Source: Ruminococcaceae bacterium UBA3903
GTDB taxonomy: Bacteria; Bacillota; Clostridia; Oscillospirales; Acutalibacteraceae
DNA: 50,137 nucleotides
Direction of reading: 5' to 3'
NCBI GenBank assembly: GCA_002391625.1
Contig: DGFJ01000026.1
Span: 16,125 to 66,261 of the forward strand
Shown piece by piece: positions 42,308 through 50,137 of this stretch; within the stretch, counting starts at the first letter, position 1, and each line of letters starts with the position of its first letter. The translations under genes were made by a program, and so were the position numbers. The notes beneath the pieces are model-generated. The model did no database searches. It was not told the DNA's origin and saw only the letters and a list, made by a program, of their open reading frames with translations.

Positions 42308-42605
42308 GCTATTTATTAAAAAACGTGATAAAGCCTGTAAAATTGTGACTTCCGCTAAACACTCTATCAATTGTTTTTCACATAACAAAAATATATATGA
42401 AAATTTTAGGTAAATATTACTAAAAGTCAACCATGTAAAATAATAAGGAAAAAAATAGCACATACTACTATGGATAGACAGCATGGTACTTATACAGACC
42501 CTATGTTGCATCAGCATATTTTTTATTCAGTGGTATTTTGTGGAATAATGTGAAAATATACACAAAATTCTTACAACTTTGTCAATATAAAATATCAATT
42601 AGGTA
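42308..42605. other. Divergent intergenic region
   Basis: This lies between the nusA-operon promoter and the sugar-importer promoter. It is AT-rich, and no gene is supported on either strand. Confidence 0.45.
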
Positions 42606-42634
42606 TTGCAAAAAAAAACACTTAGTGTTAATAT
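42606..42634 (+). promoter_or_regulatory. Promoter of the ABC sugar importer
   Basis: TTGCAA (42606-42611), a 17-bp A-rich spacer and TAATAT (42629-42634), leaving a leader of about 140 bases. Confidence 0.5.
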
Positions 42635-42784
42635 AGCATATAGACGGGACAAGTCGCTGGAATTTGTGTGAACAATTAACAAATTCTTGTAATTAATTAG
42701 CTAACCAAGCCTATTTATGGCTTTTTTAGAAAAATCAAAAGAAAAATCAAAAAAAATTTTTTATTACAAAGGAGATTTGAGAAA

Positions 42785-44215
42785 ATGCGCAAGACAACAA
42801 AAGTCATCGCACTGGCTATGGCAAGCTGTATGGTAGCAACTGCTTTTGCCGGTTGTGGTGGAACAGCTAGTTCTTCAACAGCTAGTAATTCTAGCACAGA
42901 ATCTAAATCAACATCTAAGGTTGACACATCAGGGGTTAAGGAAATTTATTACCTTAACTTTAAGCCAGAGATTGCTGATAAATATCAGGCAATAGCTGAC
43001 AAGTACAAAGAGGAAACAGGTATCACTGTAAAGATAGATACCGCTGCTTCTAATGAGTACGAGAAAAAGCTTCAATCTGAAATGGCAAAATCAAACCCAC
43101 CTACAATATTCCAAATTAACGGACCTGTAGGCTACAGCAACTGGGCTGATTACTGTGCAAACCTAAAGGACTCAGAGCTATACACCATGTTAAATGCTGG
43201 TGGTAAAGAGCTAGCAGTATCAAAGGATGATGGCGTTTACGGCGTACCTTATGCTATTGAGGGCTACGGTATTATCTACAATAACGAAATTATGGATAAA
43301 TACTTTGCTTCATCTAAAAAGACATCTTCTGTTAAATCAACAGCTGAAATCAACAGCTATGCTAAGCTAAAAGAGGTTGTTGAGGATATGACAAAGCTAA
43401 AGGACGAGCTTGGCATTGACGGTGTATTTGGTTCTACATCCATGTCAGCCGGTAATGACTGGAGATGGCAAACCCATCTAGCTAACCTTCCTCTGTATTA
43501 CGAGTTTAAGGAAGCTGCTAACGGTGACGCTACAAAAGCCATTGAAACAGGTCTAAAGGCTCAGGATATCACATTCAAATACAACAAAAACTATCAGAAC
43601 ATTTTTGATTTATACACAAACAACTCTTGCACAGAAAAAAGCTTGCTTTCCTCTAAGAGCGTTGACGACTCTATGGCAGAGTTTGCACTAGGCAAGGTTG
43701 CTATGATTCAAAACGGCAACTGGGGCTGGTCACAAATTAGTAAGGTTGACGGCAACGTTACTAAGGAAAACAACGTTAAGTTCCTTCCTATCTACACAGG
43801 TGTAGAGGGTGAAGAAAAGCAAGGCATCTGCATCGGTACTGAAAACTACTTTGCTATTAACAGCACCGTTGACGAGGCTACACAGCAGGCTTCTATCGAC
43901 TTCCTAGTATGGCTGTTCTCCAGCGATTATGGTAAAAAAGCCGTTACAAACGAGCTAGGCTTTATTACTCCTTTCTCAACCTTCTCTGACAGCGAGCAAC
44001 CTACAGATCCTCTAGCTAAAGAGGTTCTGGCTTGGCAGGCAAAAGAGGGCATTGAAAATCCAGTATGGCTATTCACAGCATTCCCAAGTGAGCAGTTTAA
44101 GTCTGACTTTGGTGCAGCTCTACTAGAATATGTACAGGGACAAAAGACATGGGATGACGTTTCAAAAACAGTTACAGAGTCTTGGAAAACAGAAAGAGCA
44201 GCTACAGCTCAATAA
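42785..44215 (+). CDS. Sugar ABC transporter substrate-binding lipoprotein (MalE-like)
   Basis: The 476-residue product has a lipoprotein signal peptide with the lipobox FAGC (Cys24), a Ser/Thr-rich tether, then a family-1 solute-binding domain (EITGITVKIDTA-like N-lobe, PPTIFQINGPVGYSNWADYC, GVYGVPYAIEGYGIIYN, AMIQNGNWGWSQI). AAGGAG precedes the ATG. It captures an oligosaccharide outside the membrane and delivers it to the two permeases downstream. In this surface-starch context maltodextrins are a likely ligand, but the ligand cannot be read from the sequence. A hairpin separates it from the permease genes, which normally leaves the binding protein more abundant. Confidence 0.9.
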   Translation: MRKTTKVIALAMASCMVATAFAGCGGTASSSTASNSSTESKSTSKVDTSGVKEIYYLNFKPEIADKYQAIADKYKEETGITVKIDTAASNEYEKKLQSEMAKSNPPTIFQINGPVGYSNWADYCANLKDSELYTMLNAGGKELAVSKDDGVYGVPYAIEGYGIIYNNEIMDKYFASSKKTSSVKSTAEINSYAKLKEVVEDMTKLKDELGIDGVFGSTSMSAGNDWRWQTHLANLPLYYEFKEAANGDATKAIETGLKAQDITFKYNKNYQNIFDLYTNNSCTEKSLLSSKSVDDSMAEFALGKVAMIQNGNWGWSQISKVDGNVTKENNVKFLPIYTGVEGEEKQGICIGTENYFAINSTVDEATQQASIDFLVWLFSSDYGKKAVTNELGFITPFSTFSDSEQPTDPLAKEVLAWQAKEGIENPVWLFTAFPSEQFKSDFGAALLEYVQGQKTWDDVSKTVTESWKTERAATAQ

Positions 44216-44238
44216 TCTGTACATTTAACAAGCTATTA

Positions 44239-44270
44239 TATCACCCCGTGCCTTCGGGTTCGGGGTGATA
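44239..44270 (+). terminator. Hairpin between the binding-protein and permease genes
   Basis: TATCACCCCG and CGGGGTGATA form a perfect 10-bp stem over a 12-base loop containing CTTCGG. There is only a weak T-tail (AACAAGTTTT), so it is probably a partial terminator or 3'-end protector of the binding-protein mRNA. Confidence 0.65.
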
Positions 44271-44360
44271 ACAAGTTTTAACGAAAATTTTTTCTGTTAA
44301 CACGCTAAAGCATAAGATCAGTTGTAGCTTTTCTTAATAATAAAACATAAGGAGGACAGT

Positions 44361-45203
44361 ATGCAAAGAGCAATGAAAAAATGGTCACCCATACTAGTGT
44401 TACCTACTCTGGCGGCTTTTATGATTGCATTCATTATACCTTTTATTACAGGTATATATCTATCATTCACCAAATTCACCACTGTTAACAACGCTAAATG
44501 GGTAGGCGTCAGTAACTATATCAAAGCATTTTCAAACGATGATTTTATCAACGCACTTTGGTTTACAGTCAAATTTACCGTTGTATCGGTAATAACCATT
44601 AACGTATTAGCTTTCCTTTTGGCTTTGCTATTAACAAAAGCTATCAAAGGTACTAACCTGTTCAGAACAACATTTTTTATGCCCAATCTAATTGGCGGTA
44701 TCGTTTTGGGCTATATTTGGTTAATGATTATTAACGGTGTACTACAGTATTTTGGTGCAACCATAACAACAGACGCAACCTATGGCTTTTGGGGACTAGT
44801 CGTCCTGATGAACTGGCAATTGGTAGGTTATATGATGATAATTTATATTGCTGGTATTCAAAACGTTTCACCGGATTTGTTGGAGGCGGCTGACATAGAC
44901 GGTGCATCCTCGTGGCAAAAGCTGACAAAAATTACATTACCACAGGTTATGCCGTCCATTACCATATGTACGTTCTTAACCTTGACAAACTCATTTAAAC
45001 TATTTGACCAGAACCTAGCGTTAACAGCTGGTGCACCTGGAAAGCAAACTCAGATGATGGCGTTAGACATTTATAACACATTCTATGGCAGAGTAGGCTG
45101 GCAGGGTGTTGGACAGGCAAAGGCTGTAATTTTCTTTGTTATTGTTGCTGCTATTGCGCTAACACAGCTATACTTTACCAGAAGCAAGGAGGTTGAAAGC
45201 TAA
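44361..45203 (+). CDS. Sugar ABC transporter permease (MalF/UgpA-like)
   Basis: The 280-residue inner-membrane protein has about six helices. The ATPase-contact EAA loop is LLEAADIDGASSWQKLTKI followed by LP. It has AAGGAGG upstream and shares an ATG-region overlap with the second permease gene. It forms the channel with the next protein. Confidence 0.93.
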   Translation: MQRAMKKWSPILVLPTLAAFMIAFIIPFITGIYLSFTKFTTVNNAKWVGVSNYIKAFSNDDFINALWFTVKFTVVSVITINVLAFLLALLLTKAIKGTNLFRTTFFMPNLIGGIVLGYIWLMIINGVLQYFGATITTDATYGFWGLVVLMNWQLVGYMMIIYIAGIQNVSPDLLEAADIDGASSWQKLTKITLPQVMPSITICTFLTLTNSFKLFDQNLALTAGAPGKQTQMMALDIYNTFYGRVGWQGVGQAKAVIFFVIVAAIALTQLYFTRSKEVES

Positions 45204-46084
45204 TGGCAGATAAAACAGCTACAACCCCACAGGTTAATGAAACAGTAAAAGTAAAAGAAAAAAGCAAGGCTACTGACTGGGTCAAATTTGTAGCACTTAT
45301 TATTGTGGCTTGTGTAGTGGTAGCACCTATTATATTAGTTATAATGAACAGCTTTAAAGGAAAGCTGTTTGTCAGCAGTGACCCCTTCGCCTTTCCTACA
45401 GCTGAATCCTTTGTAGGTCTGAATAACTATATTAACGGCATCGAAAAGATAGACTTTTTCAACGCTTTTGGTGTATCACTATTTATTACTGTTTTTTCAG
45501 TATTAGTAATCATTCTTTGTACCTCAATGTGTGCATGGTTTATTGTTAGGGTAAAGGCATGGTATACAAAGGCTTTGTACCTGCTATGTGCTTTCTCTAT
45601 GATAGTACCTTTCCAAATGGTAATGTTCCCAATGTCACAGATCGCAAACATTCTACATCTGGACAATATGTTTGGTATTATATTCATCTATTTAGGATTT
45701 GGTGCTGGGTTAGCAGTATTCCTGTTCACAGGCTTTATAAAAAGCGTTCCTTTAGAGATAGAGGAAGCAGCTATGATAGACGGCTGTGGTCCTATGCGTA
45801 CATTCTTTTTGATTGTTATGCCTATCCTAAAGCCTACTGCTATTACCGTTGCTATTTTACAGGCAATGTGGATATGGAACGACTACCTATTACCTACCTT
45901 GATTTTAGGTGACACAAAGACACTGCCAATGGCTATCCAATACCTACGTGGTGGCTATGGTTCAGTTGATATGGCTGCCATGATGGCAATGCTTGTTTTA
46001 GCTATTATTCCAATTATTGTATTCTATCTATGCTGTCAGAAATACATTATAAAAGGCGTTGTAGCTGGTGCAGTAAAAGGCTAA
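45203..46084 (+). CDS. Sugar ABC transporter permease (MalG/UgpE-like)
   Basis: The 293-residue product has six membrane helices and an EAA loop (IEEAAMIDGCGPMRTFFLIV, then MP). Its start overlaps the stop of the first permease. No ATPase gene follows, so the importer probably uses a shared MsmK/UgpC-type ATPase encoded elsewhere, as is common in Firmicutes. Confidence 0.93.
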   Translation: MADKTATTPQVNETVKVKEKSKATDWVKFVALIIVACVVVAPIILVIMNSFKGKLFVSSDPFAFPTAESFVGLNNYINGIEKIDFFNAFGVSLFITVFSVLVIILCTSMCAWFIVRVKAWYTKALYLLCAFSMIVPFQMVMFPMSQIANILHLDNMFGIIFIYLGFGAGLAVFLFTGFIKSVPLEIEEAAMIDGCGPMRTFFLIVMPILKPTAITVAILQAMWIWNDYLLPTLILGDTKTLPMAIQYLRGGYGSVDMAAMMAMLVLAIIPIIVFYLCCQKYIIKGVVAGAVKG

Positions 46085-46155
46085 GCCTTGTAAAACATTT
46101 TGGGAAGCTTAATGTGTATCCCACATTTTAATATGTATTATACGTTCCCCTTTTT

Positions 46156-46195
46156 AACACCCCTCAGCAGCTGTGACAATCTGCTGAGGGGTGTT
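46156..46195 (+). terminator. Terminator of the ABC sugar importer
   Basis: AACACCCCTCAGCAG and CTGCTGAGGGGTGTT form a perfect 15-bp stem with a 10-base loop, followed by GTTTTG. Confidence 0.9.
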
Positions 46196-46431
46196 GTTTT
46201 GCAAAAAAGGCAGCAAATGCCTATGGTTGCTAATTCCAAATAAAGTCACAGATAAACATCCCCTTCAAGCAGGTCAATCGTCTTACCATTCTGGCTCTAT
46301 ACGAAATGTTGGGTAAAACAGGTGCCAGCTTAATCATGCTTAAATATTTTTCATCTTAATGTTACCACAGCTACTGACAAAGGGGCTTTATATATTTTGC
46401 AAAGCATTAATCCGTGGTTGTGAGCAACGCA

Positions 46432-46464
46432 TTGTCAACCTAATATCAAAAAACAGGTTGACAA
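46432..46464 (+). promoter_or_regulatory. BirA operator upstream of bioY
   Basis: TTGTCAACC, 15 bases and GGTTGACAA are perfect inverted arms matching the Firmicute BirA operator design (a TTGTNAACC-type half-site, 14-16 bases, then its complement). The right arm covers the bioY -35 box, so biotin-bound BirA would repress. Confidence 0.88.
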
Positions 46465-46486
46465 TACATACAATCAAGGCTATAAT
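46458..46486 (+). promoter_or_regulatory. Promoter of bioY
   Basis: Perfect TTGACA (46458-46463), a 17-bp spacer and TATAAT (46481-46486). Confidence 0.88.
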
Positions 46487-46519
46487 TGCTATAGATTAAA
46501 GCTAAGGAGTAGTAAATAC

Positions 46520-47131
46520 ATGAACAACAAGACTGAAAATAACGAAACAAATTCAAGGGCTAAAACACAAAAAAGGGATATTAAATCGTCAAAAACCTAT
46601 AGTCTGGTTATCACCGCCCTATTTACAGCATTAACCGCGGTTTTTGCACAAATATCCATTCCCATAGGGCCTGTGCCAATTAACTTCGCCATATTTGGTG
46701 TGTTTTTAGCTGGTGGTATACTTGGTTTAAAACGTGGTGTAATCAGCCAGCTGATATTTGTGCTTATAGGAGCTGTAGGCGTACCTGTGTTCTCCAACTT
46801 TGGTGGAGGAATAGGCAAGCTAATGGGACCAACAGGAGGATATATTATAGGTTATATTGTAGCGGCACTAATTATTGGATTGGTATTTATGGTATTTGAT
46901 AAAAAGTACAAAAAGGGAAATTTTTGTATCAAAGCCTTGATATCCATTTGTGCAATGACCCTAGGGTTAATAGCCTGTTACGCCTTTGGCACAGCGTGGT
47001 TTGTTGTTTCTACAGGTACACCAATATTAGAAGCCTTAATGCTGTGTGTAGTGCCGTTTTTAATAGGGGATGTAGTTAAAATAGCTGTAGCAACCATCAT
47101 TACTGTACGTTTAAAAAACGTAGTAGCTTAG
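46520..47131 (+). CDS. bioY: Biotin transporter S-component
   Basis: The 203-residue membrane protein takes up biotin, alone or with a shared ECF energy module. After a charged N-terminal tail of about 25 residues it has six hydrophobic segments and the BioY signatures IPIGPVPINFAIFGVFLAGG and GGIGKLMGPTGGYIIGY. AAGGAG precedes the ATG. The BirA operator over its promoter supports a biotin role. No biotin synthesis genes or ECF ATPases are next to it. Confidence 0.95.
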   Translation: MNNKTENNETNSRAKTQKRDIKSSKTYSLVITALFTALTAVFAQISIPIGPVPINFAIFGVFLAGGILGLKRGVISQLIFVLIGAVGVPVFSNFGGGIGKLMGPTGGYIIGYIVAALIIGLVFMVFDKKYKKGNFCIKALISICAMTLGLIACYAFGTAWFVVSTGTPILEALMLCVVPFLIGDVVKIAVATIITVRLKNVVA

Positions 47132-47230
47132 GTTTGTTAGTAAATAAATTATTATAAATGTAAACAAAGTGCTGTGATGAGATAAAATTATTCATAATAG
47201 CCTGCACAAAAAAGTAAGAGGTAAAATTAC

Positions 47231-47274
47231 AACCGCATTAAAAACAGCGTTAATTGCTGGTTTTTAATGCGGTT
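47231..47274. terminator. Hairpin between convergent bioY and the AI-2E family gene
   Basis: AACCGCATTAAAAA and TTTTTAATGCGGTT form a perfect 14-bp stem with an inner CAGC/GCTG hairpin. The A/T-rich part of the stem could serve as T-tract in both directions. Confidence 0.65.
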
Positions 47275-47307
47275 GCTTGTGAAGCGTTTAAATAAAGGGT
47301 TATTTCA

Positions 47308-48624
47308 TCACAGCCCTTTATTATTTTTTCGTTTAGGCAGCTTGATATTTTTAAATTTATTTTTTGGTTTATTGTTTTTGTTCACAGTAGTGTCTGTTTC
47401 ATTTAGCTCTAATATTTTTTCCAAGCTGTCCTGATACTCCTGAAGCTCATCTATGTCATCCCGTAAATCGGAGCTGACCGAGCCTAGCTGTGCGTGTCTT
47501 TTTTCCAGTCTTCTAATAACAAAGTCCTTGTATAAAGCACATATTACTGCACTTATGGGGACGCAAACAATCATACCCACAAAGCCAAACAAACCGCCGC
47601 CTACAATAATGGCAACTAACACAATAATAGGCGATAACCCAACAGAACCGCCAACCACATGAGGATATATAAGATTGCCCTCCAGCTGTTGTATTAAAAC
47701 AAACATCCCAAAGAACAACAGTCCTCCTAAGGGGTCTTGAAAGGCAATTAATATTGAACCAAATACTGCGGCTACGTATATACCAAACATGGGTATAAAG
47801 GACAGCGTAGCAATTAGCACAGAAATCATCAACGCATAGGGAAAGCTGAATATGCTCATACAAATAAATACCAAAGTACCTAAAATACACGCTTCAATAC
47901 ATTGCCCTGCCAAAAAACGTGAGAAGATTTTACTGGTTAACGTAGCAATTTTTAAAATATTTTTTGCGTGCTTTATAGGTAAAAAAGCCCTTAATGCCTG
48001 CTTTGAATGGAAGGATATTTTTTCCTTTTGGAACAATATGTAAATTGATAAAACAAAGGAGAGGAAAAAGCTGATAATGCCGCCGACTACGTTGCTTGCA
48101 ATAATAACTGTTGAACCCAGTATGGCTTGAGCTCCACTTTGCAGTATTTGAAACAGCGTGTTGCCAATATCCTTCCAGTCAATTTGTAGGTTTTGCAGAC
48201 GTTCCGCAATTTGCGGATACTTTTGAAAGGTTTCCTGTGACCATCCAATAATGTTGTTTATGTAGGTTGGAACATTATTGCTAATAGATAAAATTGTGTT
48301 TGCAACCTCAGGCATAATGATACCTGAAATCATAAAAACAAGGAACCCAACAATAATTAATGATATTAACAGGCTTAGAGGGCGTGCAATGGCATTTAAA
48401 CCCCTCCTTTTACTAAAGCCCAATTTCCCTTTAAACGTACGTTCAAAAAAGCTCATAGGTACATTAATAATAAAAGCTATACAGGCACCCAATATTATAG
48501 GTGTAATAACATTAATAATTAAACCAATTATCCTTAATATAACATCAAAGTTCTGTGCCGCTACAAACAGCACAGCAGCTAAAATCATTAATAGAATTAA
48601 CCTTTTTGTACCAACCTTACTCAT
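47308..48624 (-). CDS. AI-2E family transporter
   Basis: The 438-residue inner-membrane protein has about eight hydrophobic segments. Family features are GFVGMIVCVPISAVICALYK near the end, and SFIPMFGIYVAAV and VGLSPIIVLVAIIVGGGLFG in the middle. The C-terminus is long and charged (NKNNKPKNKFKNIKLPKRKN). The family includes autoinducer-2 exporters and ion antiporters, so the substrate is open. GGTGG precedes the ATG. Confidence 0.88.
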   Translation of the reverse strand: MSKVGTKRLILLMILAAVLFVAAQNFDVILRIIGLIINVITPIILGACIAFIINVPMSFFERTFKGKLGFSKRRGLNAIARPLSLLISLIIVGFLVFMISGIIMPEVANTILSISNNVPTYINNIIGWSQETFQKYPQIAERLQNLQIDWKDIGNTLFQILQSGAQAILGSTVIIASNVVGGIISFFLSFVLSIYILFQKEKISFHSKQALRAFLPIKHAKNILKIATLTSKIFSRFLAGQCIEACILGTLVFICMSIFSFPYALMISVLIATLSFIPMFGIYVAAVFGSILIAFQDPLGGLLFFGMFVLIQQLEGNLIYPHVVGGSVGLSPIIVLVAIIVGGGLFGFVGMIVCVPISAVICALYKDFVIRRLEKRHAQLGSVSSDLRDDIDELQEYQDSLEKILELNETDTTVNKNNKPKNKFKNIKLPKRKNNKGL

Positions 48625-48774
48625 TTTACCACCTTGTTTCTATTATTGTTAGGTACATTATAACGTAAATACCCTTATGTTGCAAAGAATATTTTAATTT
48701 ATCACCCAAATTAATATCATAGCTGTATTTGCTGAAAATTCAACTAATAATATTACCCTATGCGGGGGTGATTA

Positions 48775-48846
48775 ATGGGCTGGTTATTTTGTGATTTATT
48801 CTTTTCTCATGAAATGAAGCCGTGTTATCTGATAATAACATCATAG
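48775..48846 (+). CDS. Possible 23-residue small protein
   Basis: ATG with GGGGGTGA four bases upstream opens a 23-codon frame (MGWLFCDLFFSHEMK...). The ribosome-binding site is its only support; length and lack of any relative make it doubtful. Confidence 0.2.
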   Translation: MGWLFCDLFFSHEMKPCYLIITS

Positions 48847-48862
48847 CATATTGTTTTTTACA

Positions 48863-48892
48863 TTGAAAGGAAGGATATGTACATACTATAAA
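48863..48892 (+). promoter_or_regulatory. Promoter of the aldo/keto reductase gene
   Basis: TTGAAA (48863-48868), an 18-bp spacer and TATAAA (48887-48892). Downstream, AGGAGATTG occurs twice, at 48906 and just before the gene. Confidence 0.5.
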
Positions 48893-48958
48893 ATACATTT
48901 ACACTAGGAGATTGTAATGATATAATTATTAAAAACTATATATATTAGGAGATTGACA

Positions 48959-49879
48959 ATGAACATGATAAAATTTGGCAGCACAAATATGCAGGTGCCA
49001 CAAATAGCATTAGGCTGTATGCGACTGACCGACCTTGACAGCCAACGTGCTGAAAAATATATACAGTCCGCTATGGAATTTGGATATACTTTTTTTGACC
49101 ATGCAGATATTTATGGTGATGGCAAATGTGAGGAGATATTTTCTACTGCAATTCATATGAATGACGATGTTCGTGAAAAGGTTATTATACAATCTAAATG
49201 TGGTATAAGACCTGGCATAGCCTATGATTTTTCTAAGGAACACATTTTAAGAAGTGTTGATGGCAGTCTGGGACGTTTGAAGACAGATTATTTAGACATA
49301 TTGTTGCTTCACAGACCAGATGCCTTGTTTATCCCACAGGAGGTAGCGGAGGCTTTTGATATTTTGTATAACAGCGGTAAGGTGAAGTATTTTGGCGTAT
49401 CTAACCAAAACCCAACACAAATCAAGCTTCTGCAAAAATACACCTCACATAAGCTGCAGGCAAACCAGTTACAGTTTGGTATTGGTCATTGCCAAATGGT
49501 GAGCAGTGGAATCCATGTTAATATGACCGGCACACAAGCGTTGAACAATGACGGCAGTGTTCTGGATTATTGCCGTTTAGAGGATATAACAGTACAGGCG
49601 TGGTCGCCCTTTCAGTATGGCTTTTTTGAGGGAGTGTTCCTTGGCAGCGAAAGGTTTCCTCTGCTTAATGAGGTTATAAACCGCTTAGCAAACAGCTATG
49701 GAGTTACCAATACCGCTATAGCCATAGCCTGGATAATGCGTCACCCAGCAAATATTCAGCCAATAGTTGGTTCAGTTAACCCCCAGCGACTAATGGATAT
49801 TACCAAGGCTTGTGACTTTATGTTAACACGTGAGGAATGGTACGAGATTTATATGGCAGCCGGTAATACATTGCCCTAA
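48959..49879 (+). CDS. Aldo/keto reductase
   Basis: The 306-residue product is a cytoplasmic NAD(P)H-dependent carbonyl reductase of TIM-barrel fold. The catalytic set is visible: Asp and Tyr in FFDHADIYGDG, Lys in IQSKCGIRPG and His in LLLHRPD; the cofactor-binding end is NIQPIVGSVNPQR. It resembles the YdhF-type group. The start is ATG 48959, with TAGGAG seven bases upstream. It appears to be a single-gene unit, and the substrate is unknown. Confidence 0.92.
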   Translation: MNMIKFGSTNMQVPQIALGCMRLTDLDSQRAEKYIQSAMEFGYTFFDHADIYGDGKCEEIFSTAIHMNDDVREKVIIQSKCGIRPGIAYDFSKEHILRSVDGSLGRLKTDYLDILLLHRPDALFIPQEVAEAFDILYNSGKVKYFGVSNQNPTQIKLLQKYTSHKLQANQLQFGIGHCQMVSSGIHVNMTGTQALNNDGSVLDYCRLEDITVQAWSPFQYGFFEGVFLGSERFPLLNEVINRLANSYGVTNTAIAIAWIMRHPANIQPIVGSVNPQRLMDITKACDFMLTREEWYEIYMAAGNTLP

Positions 49880-50137
49880 CAGAAGGCTGTAAAAAAACAG
49901 CAATAGCAGTATCTAGGTAAATATTTCCGTGTTTTATTTTTGTCTGCTCATACGGCAGCGACAGACAATATATAATATAACTCATGTTGTATTAATACAG
50001 CTAAGGATATAGCCTGCTTGATTAATCCTTCTACAGCCCCACGTCTATATTTATATAGACACCATAGAGTGATTTTAATCTAAACTGTATATTAGAATAT
50101 ACAATCATAAATTGATAATAAAGCAGTGGCACAGAAC
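49880..50137. other. Right-end intergenic region with two perfect palindromes
   Basis: No gene is seen. GTCTATAT-TT-ATATAGAC (50043-50060) and TGTATATT-AG-AATATACA (50086-50103) are both 18-bp palindromes with a 2-base centre. Confidence 0.5.

Noticed and set aside
42257..42517. 86-codon minus-strand frame upstream of rimP
   Set aside because: It overlaps the rimP promoter and palindrome, has no ribosome-binding site and has an unconvincing composition.

Overview
The window reads as a low-GC, sporulating, gut-type Firmicute of the Ruminococcus/Oscillospiraceae kind. The evidence is secreted cohesin, dockerin and starch-binding-like proteins with PT-rich linkers, type III glutamine synthetase, an LL-diaminopimelate aminotransferase (DapL) lysine route and a PdaB-type sporulation deacetylase. 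The left end resembles an amylosome, the cell-surface starch complex described in Ruminococcus bromii. R. bromii or a close relative is therefore my best inference, not a proven identity.

Layout. (1) 1-9389, all minus: a cut-off secreted protein; a membrane-anchored single-cohesin protein; two membrane-anchored proteins sharing one N-terminal carbohydrate-binding-like module; a 1155-residue scaffoldin with four cohesin-like modules and a dockerin; and galE. Each secreted-protein gene has its own TATAAT promoter with a 17-bp spacer, and three share a hairpin at the predicted 5' end of the mRNA. (2) 9525-17593, minus: carA, a carB-dapF gene fusion, pyrG and dapL (carbamoyl phosphate/pyrimidine and lysine/peptidoglycan precursors). 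(3) 17676-28002, a nitrogen-assimilation block. A split, archaeal-type glutamate synthase cluster lies on the minus strand with an ANTAR RNA-binding regulator at its end. It diverges from glnN (type III glutamine synthetase) and an amt gene fused to a P-II domain. Both glnN and amt are preceded by an ANTAR-type hairpin with the same loop, AAGGAC, which is mutually exclusive with an intrinsic terminator. Regulator and targets therefore sit side by side. (4) 28162-33115, AT-rich accessory island, minus: a membrane protein of unknown function and a lactococcin-972-type bacteriocin locus (precursor, 7-TM immunity-type protein, ABC ATPase, signal peptidase). An 86-bp direct repeat derived from the bacteriocin leader flanks it. 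(5) 33451-42187, minus: pdaB, then the conserved operon rimP-nusA-ylxR-ylxQ-infB-rbfA-nrnA-truB. (6) 42785-46084, plus: an ABC sugar importer (lipoprotein plus two permeases, no ATPase), plausibly taking up maltodextrins released by the starch system. (7) 46520-49879: bioY under a clear BirA operator, an AI-2E family transporter and an aldo/keto reductase.

The points most worth following up are: the two ANTAR switches with a pseudo-receiver regulator; a structured RNA with terminator inside the glutamate synthase operon; the CarB-DapF fusion that keeps an internal ribosome-binding site; the unnamed module shared by the anchored starch-type proteins and their common leader hairpins; and the A7 homopolymer that puts the bacteriocin signal peptide out of frame. 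No rRNA, tRNA, CRISPR array or transposase was seen.
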